Shown: one piece after another, positions 44,368 through 52,124 of the stretch
How positions within the stretch are numbered: the stretch's first letter is position 1
Layout: every line of letters begins with the position of its first letter
From: Acinetobacter sp. C32I
Lineage (GTDB): Bacteria; Pseudomonadota; Gammaproteobacteria; Pseudomonadales; Moraxellaceae
Reading direction: 5' to 3'
Length of the DNA: 64,000 bases
Assembly (NCBI RefSeq): GCF_023702715.1
Contig: NZ_CP098480.1
Coordinates: forward strand, 434,001-498,000
The notes under the pieces: model-generated
Seen by the model: the letters and a program-made list of their open reading frames with translations, nothing else
Told to the model about the DNA's origin: nothing
The model's database searches: none
Translations under genes and position numbers: made by a program

Positions 44368-47300
44368 ATGCAATTACAACTTAAACATTTAACGGTCTGT
44401 TTACTGTCGATCATGATGGTTGCTTGTGGTGGTGGAGGTTCGGATCATTCGGGCGCCACAACCAATACGGAGCCACCAAAAAATAATAATGAGACTGCGG
44501 GAAATGGTAATCTCGTTCCGGGTGATGGAACCAATGAATTACCAGGTGATGGGACGCCTGAGACACCAAATAATGGCTCAGGAACTACTGTGCCAGAACT
44601 ACCAAATGGCGGTAATACTGGTTCAGGTGGTGTTACACCAGAAGTTCCGAATACTGGCAATAATGGTTCGGGAATTACAACACCAGAAACACCGAATGGC
44701 GGTAATACAAGTTCAGGAGGTATTACACCAGAAGTTCCTAATAATGGTTCAGGAACGACAACACCTGAAACCCCAAATGGCGGTAATACTGGTTCAGGTG
44801 GCGTTACGCCAGAAGTGCCCAATACTGGCAATAATGGTTCTGGAACTACAACACCTGAAACACCGAGCCAAGGTGGAGGCGGAAATACAGAAACACCGTC
44901 TATTCCACCTGTGGTAGAAAAGTATCCAGAACCGCGTAAAAATATAATAGATGAATCGGTGCTTGGTTTTTATGATTACGATAAGCTTGGACTGCCACGT
45001 CTACTGCGTAATGATCTAAATGGCAGTTTTGCTGCGATGTTGCAATTTGCACAAAGTCATGTGGTCAATCCTAAAAATAATGAAAAAGACTCAATGCCGC
45101 GTCTAACCACAGAAAAAGATGCCTTGTTGTTGGTGACACCATTGGCAGAAATGGGTGATTTACAGAAGCTACAAGTCGAAATTTATCAAGGCAATCAACT
45201 ACTCAGAACGGTTAAATTGAAAGAGCCGTCAAGAATTGCAGCCTCTGATCAATCCAATACTGATGGGCGTCCGTCTGTGAGTTACTCTAAAAGAGCATGG
45301 ACGGTTGCCTTAAAATGGAATGAAATTCGTGCCGGTTTACATCTCCGCGTGGTTGATCCACTGAATAATCGTAGCGGTGACTTAACTTCCGACAATATTG
45401 ATTTAGCAGCACCAGGTGAGCTGGTGGTACAGAATATCCGTTTAGGCTTATTAACGGACCCACCGAAATCGACAGGTCATTATATGTTGCTTGAACCTGC
45501 CAAGGCGGGGACAGATTATTTTCAGACTATTCCTGCGGCGCGCATGATCGTGTCCAAATATGAGGATTTAAAGCTGAATAAAGTCATGGTCGCAAGTGGT
45601 GTGATCTATGACTCGGTAAGTGCAACCACGGGTGATGTTTATAGTGGTGATATGCGTGAAAATACAGCTAAATCAACCTTCGGTGTGGGAATTAACTTGG
45701 CCAACTGGGGGATTACCAGTGCTTCAATGGCGAGTCAAGAACAGCCACAAATTACGCAAAGTGTGGTGGCGCATTATGCACGCGGCAAATATAGCAACGG
45801 TGAGGCAACTCATGGTCTAAGTGGCGGGAATGGTATGCTGACCTTGATTGACTCTGTGGGTAATGAGTTTAGTCATGAGATTGGTCATCATTATGGGTTG
45901 GGGCATTATCCTGGTTCTGTTGGGGACAATATGTTCTGGGCAGCACATCATGCAGATAGTGGCTGGGGCTATATTGCGTTTAGAAATAAAATGCGCGGTA
46001 ATCTCAATTGGACGACGACCAACTTAGGGGATGGTGCCAATGGTGTACCGAATTTTCTGAATAAATATGCCTATGGTTGGGATGCGATGTCTGGTGGTGC
46101 GACGGCAAGCAGCATTTCTAAATATACTCATTACACCGGCTATAGTACCTATTTAAAAATTCAGCCTGCATTTGATCGTTATGTTTGGGATGCAACTTCT
46201 CCAACGGGTTATAAAAAATGGAATGCGATAACTCGTGTGATGGAAGTTGCTCAGCCTAAAACACCAAACTCAAGCAATGTTTGGTATAACCGTGCTGATG
46301 GTAATTACCTAAGACCAAAAATGTTTGGTGTGCCAGTCTATACGATTTTGGGGGGATATGATCCAGAGGCGCAGGTCGGCTTGGTTTATCCTGCTGCGAA
46401 AGGGAATTGGGGGAATGTATTTGATCTACCACAAGCCAATCCGAATGCAGTAACAGCAAGTTGTTGGCTGAATGTGCAGTTTGCCAGTGCGAGTCAAAAT
46501 ATTGCTTTAGCACCACAACGAATGAACTCGAATAGCAACGCCAATAAATTCCATGTCAACCTTGCGCAAAGTGAAGCACCGCAGCAAGTGAATTTGTATT
46601 GTAAAAAGGCCAATCAAGCAGCAGTGCTACTTTCAAGTACATCTATTCCTGTGAGTACAGTGGCTCTAGCACCTGCAGTTGAAATTGGTAAAGAAGCAGA
46701 ATACTCAGCGCTTAGAGCGATTGAGTTGCCTCAATTAGAGCAGGCTTTAGTCGAGAATAAAGACAAGATAGTTGTAAATCTTTCGACGGATGCAAAGTTA
46801 CTATTTGATTCATATAGAACCTTTAAAGATCAACTATCACCTGATGCTCAGAATGAGATGGTGCGTTATACCCAGCAGCAAATTAAGCTTTATCGACTTA
46901 ATCGCTGGATCAATGTATATCGTTCGGATTTGACCAATTTAAATGCCGATGCATTAACTGCATCCCATGCGTTTGTTGAAAAGTTAGAGCTCAAAGGTGA
47001 TTTGAATTTTGCATCAAGTACCAGTTTATTGAACAGAACCAATTGTCTAAAAGCTGAGAAATTGGCGACTGGTGATTTAAATGCATTTATTAGTGGATCA
47101 GCAGGCTGTGTTGGTGATGACTCAGAGAAATGGATTTATGATGCTTTGGGTAAAATTCATAATAAACAATATATAGATCAGTGCTTAACGACTACAGCTG
47201 GCAATGTTATCAATCTGACAGCTTGCAGCAGTGCAAGTAGCCAAGTGTGGGAACTTGATACTACTGCGCAGGCGATTAAGCAATCGAATCAGTGCTTTGA

Positions 47301-47472
47301 TTTGGAGGGTGGCTACTTAACCAATAATCGTGCGCGTTTAATTCGCTATCGTTGTACCAGTGGCGCCAATCAAAAATGGACGATTCCGGTCGTAAATAAC
47401 AGCCTCATTCTTGCTGGTTTGTCTGCAAAGAATTTACCTATTGCAATCAAGGTGTTGGCTGTTAATCCTTAA
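44368..47472 (+). CDS. M66-type zinc metalloprotease lipoprotein with repeat stalk and lectin-like C-terminus
   Basis: A 1034-residue protein. A lipoprotein signal peptide ends MVAC (Cys20), so it is predicted to be membrane-lipidated. A Gly/Thr/Pro-rich stalk with tandem repeats follows (about residues 40-185). The protease core (about 190-680) holds HEIGHHYGLGH at about 503-513, the HExxHxxxxxH zinc site of the M66 family, which includes StcE, a mucin-cleaving protease. The end (about 890-1020) has QxW-type motifs (SQVWELD, NQKWTIP), like ricin-type beta-trefoil lectins. It probably cuts O-glycosylated proteins at the cell surface. The ATG at 44368 with GGGGAAG is preferred over the GTG at 44365. 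Confidence 0.82.
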   Translation: MQLQLKHLTVCLLSIMMVACGGGGSDHSGATTNTEPPKNNNETAGNGNLVPGDGTNELPGDGTPETPNNGSGTTVPELPNGGNTGSGGVTPEVPNTGNNGSGITTPETPNGGNTSSGGITPEVPNNGSGTTTPETPNGGNTGSGGVTPEVPNTGNNGSGTTTPETPSQGGGGNTETPSIPPVVEKYPEPRKNIIDESVLGFYDYDKLGLPRLLRNDLNGSFAAMLQFAQSHVVNPKNNEKDSMPRLTTEKDALLLVTPLAEMGDLQKLQVEIYQGNQLLRTVKLKEPSRIAASDQSNTDGRPSVSYSKRAWTVALKWNEIRAGLHLRVVDPLNNRSGDLTSDNIDLAAPGELVVQNIRLGLLTDPPKSTGHYMLLEPAKAGTDYFQTIPAARMIVSKYEDLKLNKVMVASGVIYDSVSATTGDVYSGDMRENTAKSTFGVGINLANWGITSASMASQEQPQITQSVVAHYARGKYSNGEATHGLSGGNGMLTLIDSVGNEFSHEIGHHYGLGHYPGSVGDNMFWAAHHADSGWGYIAFRNKMRGNLNWTTTNLGDGANGVPNFLNKYAYGWDAMSGGATASSISKYTHYTGYSTYLKIQPAFDRYVWDATSPTGYKKWNAITRVMEVAQPKTPNSSNVWYNRADGNYLRPKMFGVPVYTILGGYDPEAQVGLVYPAAKGNWGNVFDLPQANPNAVTASCWLNVQFASASQNIALAPQRMNSNSNANKFHVNLAQSEAPQQVNLYCKKANQAAVLLSSTSIPVSTVALAPAVEIGKEAEYSALRAIELPQLEQALVENKDKIVVNLSTDAKLLFDSYRTFKDQLSPDAQNEMVRYTQQQIKLYRLNRWINVYRSDLTNLNADALTASHAFVEKLELKGDLNFASSTSLLNRTNCLKAEKLATGDLNAFISGSAGCVGDDSEKWIYDALGKIHNKQYIDQCLTTTAGNVINLTACSSASSQVWELDTTAQAIKQSNQCFDLEGGYLTNNRARLIRYRCTSGANQKWTIPVVNNSLILAGLSAKNLPIAIKVLAVNP
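44608..44868 (+). repeat. In-frame tandem repeat encoding the lipoprotein stalk
   Basis: Three units of 30, 27 and 30 codons encoding GGNTGSGGVTPEVPN then TGNNGSGTTTPETPN with small changes. All unit lengths are multiples of three, so copy number could vary by slippage without breaking the frame. It lies wholly within the M66 protease gene. Confidence 0.88.
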
Positions 47473-47509
47473 TCAGTTCAAGATTTTATGTGAATGTCAT
47501 AAATCAATG

Positions 47510-47540
47510 ATATGAAGTCCTTCGGGGCTTCATATTTTTT
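47510..47540 (+). terminator. Rho-independent terminator after the M66 gene
   Basis: The stem ATATGAAG...CTTCATAT with a TTCG loop and a T run. Confidence 0.85.
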
Positions 47541-47659
47541 ATGCAGAATATTTTCTTAGAAAGTTGAAAAAAATAATAAAAGTACACTTTTAAAATGTAG
47601 AAATTTTCGTCATGATATGAAAATAAAAAGAGAAACTTGACGCATAATTGGATAAAAAG

Positions 47660-48928
47660 ATGTTATTAAACACGATTTACTTATGGGAGCCTGAGGTTTT
47701 TACAGGTAAAGTTCCCTCAGAAGATGATTCACACCAAGTTGCTTTTGAACTACATCAACAATATCGCCATATCTCTAGTCATGGTAAAACTTTACAAGCG
47801 TGGTTGAACTTATTTAGCAACAAGATTTGTGATCCGCAATACCAATCTTATTTTTCTGAACAGACGCAACAATGGGTACAAGGGATTAAGACCAAGTTTG
47901 CTCAAGGATTGTGTGCCAGTGTGCAAGTAGATGTTCTAGCAAATGAAGCACAAAATGATGCGGTCTATCGGGTCTTTTATGAGGCTGCGCAGGAAACAGG
48001 AATCGGCTTCTATGAGCCGAATTATAATGTCTGGGCCATAGGAGAACTGCAATCTCCTGAAAATGCGGTGTCTAATATGCTGCAGCCTTATTTACTGGAG
48101 CCTTTGCAAATCAAGCAGCTTGAATGCGTTGCTGAACCTGAACCTGTGATGTTGGTGAATGAGTTTCAGACCCCGCAGAATATGCCTGAAGCAGAGCAAC
48201 TGATTAGTCATTGGTTTGAGCAACAACATTATACCCAAACCCTAAAGCTTGGTGTTTTTAATGTTGCGCATGATTTTATTTCAAATTGGGGTAATATCGG
48301 GCGGCCGGAGTTGGCATTGGATACAGGCTATCGTTGCTTTTTACTGACCCAAAAGCAGCTAGGTGTTTTTTATCAACTCAAGATGGTGCTCAGAAAATTA
48401 ACGGTAAGTCCAATGTTATCTTTTGCGATGGATTTTACCGATCGTTTTATTCCTGATCAATTGCAAGAGCAGCTATCTGAGCGCTTGATTTTTCGTCTAC
48501 GTTCGATGGATGTACATAAAAATACGGGGCAGAGAAATAATGCAGAGCCGAGTTTTGCATTGATGGGACGTTGGGACACACAAGCAGATATTCAGGATTT
48601 CTTTAAAAACTTGGATGCTTATATTAATTTTATTTTTTCAAATCTGGGGCAAGGCCGGTTAGAAGTATTACAGGCATGGGCTTACGGTGATATGCCAACA
48701 GATCTTAAAATCGATTTGGATTTTCGTTTTGAGTTAATGATGCTTGCATTAAGCCAAGATCAACCGTATTTGCAACAACGCTATCAATACCATAAGGCCG
48801 TATTGATGCAGAATAACGCTCGGGCCAGTGATTTGGGTTTGCTGGAAGAAAGTTATACGTTCTGTCAGAAGTTGAGCAAGATCGTGATGGAGGCGGGGAC
48901 GGGTTTACAGCCCTATATTCAGAATTAA
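47660..48928 (+). CDS. Hypothetical protein
   Basis: A 422-residue soluble protein with no signal peptide or membrane segment and no recognised domain. It is rich in Gln and aromatic residues. The frame also allows a TTG start at 47648; the ATG at 47660 is used here. It follows the M66 gene by 187 bp after a terminator, so the two are probably transcribed separately. Conserved-looking stretches such as WFEQQHYTQTLKLGVFNVAHDF give no functional clue. Confidence 0.7.
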   Translation: MLLNTIYLWEPEVFTGKVPSEDDSHQVAFELHQQYRHISSHGKTLQAWLNLFSNKICDPQYQSYFSEQTQQWVQGIKTKFAQGLCASVQVDVLANEAQNDAVYRVFYEAAQETGIGFYEPNYNVWAIGELQSPENAVSNMLQPYLLEPLQIKQLECVAEPEPVMLVNEFQTPQNMPEAEQLISHWFEQQHYTQTLKLGVFNVAHDFISNWGNIGRPELALDTGYRCFLLTQKQLGVFYQLKMVLRKLTVSPMLSFAMDFTDRFIPDQLQEQLSERLIFRLRSMDVHKNTGQRNNAEPSFALMGRWDTQADIQDFFKNLDAYINFIFSNLGQGRLEVLQAWAYGDMPTDLKIDLDFRFELMMLALSQDQPYLQQRYQYHKAVLMQNNARASDLGLLEESYTFCQKLSKIVMEAGTGLQPYIQN

Positions 48929-48935
48929 AGACAAT

Positions 48936-48967
48936 AAAAAAGCCCGAAAAATTCGGGCTTTTTTATA
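48936..48967. terminator. Bidirectional terminator between the unknown gene and rpsT
   Basis: The stem AAAAAGCCCGAA / TTCGGGCTTTTT with A and T runs between convergent genes. Confidence 0.88.
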
Positions 48968-48976
48968 TGCTTCAAA

Positions 48977-49243
48977 TTAGTTAGCTAATGCTTTAACTTG
49001 AGCGTTTAAGCGGCTCTTATGACGAGCAGCTTTATTTTTGTGGATGATGCCTTTATCAGCCATACGGTCGATAACTGGAACAGCAGTTTTATAAGCTTCT
49101 GTAGCAGTAGCATAATCACCAGCAGCGATTGCATTTACAGTACGTTTGATGTAAGTACGAACCATAGAACGCAAGCTTGCGTTGTGTTTACGTGCTTTAA
49201 CGTTTTGACGAGCACGTTTTTTAGCTTGAGCAGAGTTTGCCAC
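48977..49243 (-). CDS. rpsT: 30S ribosomal protein S20
   Basis: An 88-residue basic, all-helical ribosomal protein ([34 protein letters not shown]). It binds 16S rRNA early in 30S assembly. Length matches S20 (87). It is monocistronic, and the 213 bases upstream hold no other gene. Confidence 0.98.
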   Translation of the reverse strand: MANSAQAKKRARQNVKARKHNASLRSMVRTYIKRTVNAIAAGDYATATEAYKTAVPVIDRMADKGIIHKNKAARHKSRLNAQVKALAN

Positions 49244-49456
49244 TCGTGCACTCCTTGAAAATAAGTTGGTCTGGGCGGGCTGAAGTTAAAACCAAAACAA
49301 CATTGGCAACATTCACCAGCCCGTAAACAAGTGCCATATTTTGAGGAAACTAAGCCCCGAAGTCAAGCCTTGTGATACTTTTAAGTACATTTTACAGGTG
49401 ATAATCGTGCAAGAAAACGTTACATTAGCTTTATTCATGGCTTAGAGCGAATAAAA

Positions 49457-50122
49457 ATGAGAATAGGTGAGAAAAAAGCAATCGTCATCGGTGCGACAGG
49501 GTTGGTCGGTCAGGCACTGGTAGATGAGTTACAGCATTCTGAGGATTTCAGTGCGATTACTGTCGTTGTAAGAAAAAATTCAGATACATTAAAAGCTTAT
49601 AGTAAGGTCACTCAGCTTATTTTAGCCGATTTTCTGCTACTGAATGATGAGGATGTCAGCAGCCATACCCATGCATTTAGTTGTTTGGGAAGCACCATAA
49701 AACAAGCTGGATCGAAAGAGGCTTTCTATGCAATTGATTATGAAATCAATGCTCATTTTGCGGATTTGATTCAGGATAAAAATATTCATTTATTGGTGGT
49801 GAGTGCGTTGGGAGCGAATGCTAATTCACCAGTTTTCTATAATAAAGTAAAAGGTGAGCTGGAAAATTACCTGAAAAGTTTGTCAATTTATAAGCTATCG
49901 ATTTTCCAGCCTTCACTTTTAATAGGAAAACGCAGTGAAGTTCGCTTGCTCGAAGATCTGGCACAGACGGCATTTAAGCTGGTCGAAAAAGCGTGGACCA
50001 GACCGTTTAAACTTAAACCTGTAACGGCCGAGCAATTGGCGCATACTATGTTGCTTGCGGCACAAACGCAGACAGCTGCATTCAAATGCTATGACAATTT
50101 AAGTATACAACAAAGCAAATAA
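49457..50122 (+). CDS. NAD(P)-binding atypical short-chain dehydrogenase
   Basis: A 221-residue Rossmann protein with the nucleotide-binding motif VIGATGLVGQALVDEL near the N-terminus, FSCLGSTIKQAGSKEAFYAIDYE in the middle, and SALGANANSPVFYNKVKGELE with the Tyr-Lys pair region. It resembles the TIP30/HTATIP2-like atypical SDR group. Substrate unknown. It is 12 bp before rraA and probably the first gene of a three-gene operon with rraA and a GST-fold gene. Confidence 0.84.
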   Translation: MRIGEKKAIVIGATGLVGQALVDELQHSEDFSAITVVVRKNSDTLKAYSKVTQLILADFLLLNDEDVSSHTHAFSCLGSTIKQAGSKEAFYAIDYEINAHFADLIQDKNIHLLVVSALGANANSPVFYNKVKGELENYLKSLSIYKLSIFQPSLLIGKRSEVRLLEDLAQTAFKLVEKAWTRPFKLKPVTAEQLAHTMLLAAQTQTAAFKCYDNLSIQQSK

Positions 50123-50134
50123 TGGAGAATTTCA

Positions 50135-50647
50135 GTGACAACGATCCCTTTTGTAACCTGTGATTTGTTAGATGATAATCCTGAAAAAGACTTGCAAGTG
50201 GTTATCCCGTCATTAGATGGTAAGTTTTTTAAAAGTTATGGTGCACGTAAAACTTTTGGTGGACAGGTAGTTAGCGTCAAATGTTTTGAAGATAACTCTC
50301 GGGTAAAAGAGCTGTTGGCAACTGATGGTACTGGTAAAGTCTTGGTTGTTGATGGTGGTGCTTCTATGCGTTGTGCCTTGATGGGAGATTTGATTGCCGA
50401 GTCAGCAGTCAAACATCATTGGAATGGTGTGGTGATTTACGGCTGTGTACGTGATGTCGATGCGATTGCAGAACTGGATTTGGGTGTGCATGCATTGGCT
50501 GCAATCCCACAAAAAAGTAATCGTAAAGGCATAGGTGAGGTCGATGTTGCCCTGTATTTTGGTGGTGTGACCATCAATTCAGGTGATTATATCTATGCAG
50601 ATAATAACGGAATTGTGATTGCAAAAGAAAAATTAGTCGATTGCTAA
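50135..50647 (+). CDS. rraA: RraA family ribonuclease E regulator
   Basis: A 170-residue protein of the RraA family, which binds RNase E and inhibits its activity in E. coli. Conserved stretches include VDGGASMRCALMGDLIAESAVKHHWNGVVIYGCVRDVDAI and the ring-forming C-terminal part. Some relatives are aldolases (HMG aldolase), so the function is by family resemblance. The start is GTG at 50135 with TGGAG 7 bases upstream. Confidence 0.9.
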   Translation: MTTIPFVTCDLLDDNPEKDLQVVIPSLDGKFFKSYGARKTFGGQVVSVKCFEDNSRVKELLATDGTGKVLVVDGGASMRCALMGDLIAESAVKHHWNGVVIYGCVRDVDAIAELDLGVHALAAIPQKSNRKGIGEVDVALYFGGVTINSGDYIYADNNGIVIAKEKLVDC

Positions 50648-50660
50648 AAAGGATAGCGTT

Positions 50661-51449
50661 ATGTTGAAAATGGTGAACCATCAATTCAAGGTTTTACAAT
50701 CTGTTGTTGCCAGTGTGATTGAAGGTGGGCGAGGTGTCTCTGGTACACCATTTCCAAATCAACCTGCAAAAGCACTCAAGCTCTATGAATTCGAAGGTTC
50801 TCCATTTTGTCGCCGTGTCCGTGAAGTGATTACTTTATTGAATCTGGATGTGGAGATTTATCCGTGTCCAAAAGGTGGTCAGAAATATCGCCAAATCGTG
50901 AAAGCAAAAGGTGGCAGAAGACAGTTTCCATTTTTGATTGATGAAAATACAGGTGATCAGTTATATGAATCACAGCAGATTATTCATCATCTATTTAAGC
51001 ATTATGGGAAAACGGGTCAAACACCGAAAAAGTTTAGTCATTATCCAAAACTACCTTATGTCTCTGCATTGGCGACAATGGCCAATGCAGCGCGTGGTGT
51101 CTGGATTAATCAGCAGATTGTTGATCGTCCTGCACCAGCGCAGTTATTGGAGTTATGGAGCTTTGAGGCGAGTCCATATACACGGTTGGTTCGTGAAGTC
51201 TTGACGGAATTAGAGCTGCCATACATTCTGCATAATGTGCCTAAAGAACGTTGGCAGGATATGGGGCCTGCAGCTTTACGTTTAAAACCAGGCAAGTATA
51301 TTCCATTGCCCAATGGCAAACGCGAAAAGGTGGTTGAGGTGATGGGGCGAGATATTCAGGTTCCGTATTTGCTTGATCCGAACACAGGCGTGAAAATGTT
51401 TGAATCTGCCAAGATTGTGGAATATTTAAAAACGCAGTACGGAAAATAA
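50661..51449 (+). CDS. Tandem thioredoxin-fold (GST-N) protein
   Basis: A 262-residue protein made of two glutathione S-transferase N-terminal-like domains. The first (about residues 32-120) begins LYEFEGSPFCRRVREVITLL and ends YESQQIIHHLFKHYGK; the second (about 168-262) begins LWSFEASPYTRLVREVLTEL and ends FESAKIVEYLKTQYGK. Only the first has a cysteine in the active-site position (SPFC); the second has SPYT. No C-terminal helical GST domain follows, so it may act as an oxidoreductase or binding protein. It ends the SDR-rraA operon, 13 bp after rraA. Confidence 0.85.
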   Translation: MLKMVNHQFKVLQSVVASVIEGGRGVSGTPFPNQPAKALKLYEFEGSPFCRRVREVITLLNLDVEIYPCPKGGQKYRQIVKAKGGRRQFPFLIDENTGDQLYESQQIIHHLFKHYGKTGQTPKKFSHYPKLPYVSALATMANAARGVWINQQIVDRPAPAQLLELWSFEASPYTRLVREVLTELELPYILHNVPKERWQDMGPAALRLKPGKYIPLPNGKREKVVEVMGRDIQVPYLLDPNTGVKMFESAKIVEYLKTQYGK

Positions 51450-51457
51450 ATGTTGAG

Positions 51458-51485
51458 AAAGCATCTTGTAGAAGATGCTTTTTTT
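51458..51485 (+). terminator. Rho-independent terminator after the GST-fold gene
   Basis: The stem AAAGCATCTT / AAGATGCTTT with a GTAG loop and a T run. Confidence 0.88.
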
Positions 51486-51569
51486 ATCGGTGGTTGTGAT
51501 GTGAATGTTGCTTGATTGGTCGTTTTAGCGGTTTAATACCAGTGAAAAGTAGAGTGAAGTGATTGATCG

Positions 51570-51923
51570 ATGTTAAGCCAACTGAGCAACCTATTCAAAA
51601 GTTCCAAAGAAACACCTGAACAGTTATTTTTAAAAGAACATGCTTTAGTCTTTGATGCAGAGCAAGGCGCGATTCTAAATGGTGTGGTGTTGAATGGCTT
51701 GAGCGTTCGTTTGGAATATTTTTCTAATCGAAAATTAGATCGATTTGATGATTTAGAAAAGCTATTTCGGATTGCACCACAAATTAATGAAAAGATTGAC
51801 TTGGAATTACATTCACAACATTTTGTTGAGCGATTAGGAAATACAGAAGAAAATTTAAAAGAATTGAAGCAAGCGATTAAAGTATTAAACGACTATTATG
51901 TGAAGTTTAAACGAGCGCGATGA
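51570..51923 (+). CDS. Small hypothetical protein
   Basis: A 117-residue soluble protein with no signal peptide. It is highly charged and the C-terminal half (about residues 70-117) looks helical (RLGNTEENLKELKQAIKVLNDYYVKFKRAR). No family is recognised. It stands alone, 201 bp before the WG/Sel1 gene on the same strand. Confidence 0.62.
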   Translation: MLSQLSNLFKSSKETPEQLFLKEHALVFDAEQGAILNGVVLNGLSVRLEYFSNRKLDRFDDLEKLFRIAPQINEKIDLELHSQHFVERLGNTEENLKELKQAIKVLNDYYVKFKRAR

Positions 51924-52124
51924 GCGTTAAATGGTAGACGATAAGAATGAAGTGATCATATTAAGAGATGATCCCGTTGTTTATCATTTTGTATTTGATT
52001 GAAAGTTAATACGAGAAGAACTGCAATTCAACCTATAATTCAAAATGTCGGGTGAGTATCTGCTCGGTATTTCTCTTGAAATTTCATATTTAAATGTATA
52101 AAGATAATGACTTAGGGTAGCTAA

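Noticed and set aside
44445..44831. Long open frame on the minus strand made of Pro/Val/Gly repeats
   Set aside because: It is the antisense of the stalk repeats of the M66 lipoprotein; repetitive low-complexity DNA stays open in several frames and there is no ribosome-binding site.
44608..44868. Tandem repeats considered as a CRISPR array
   Set aside because: Units are contiguous, in frame, of coding character, and have no unique spacers.
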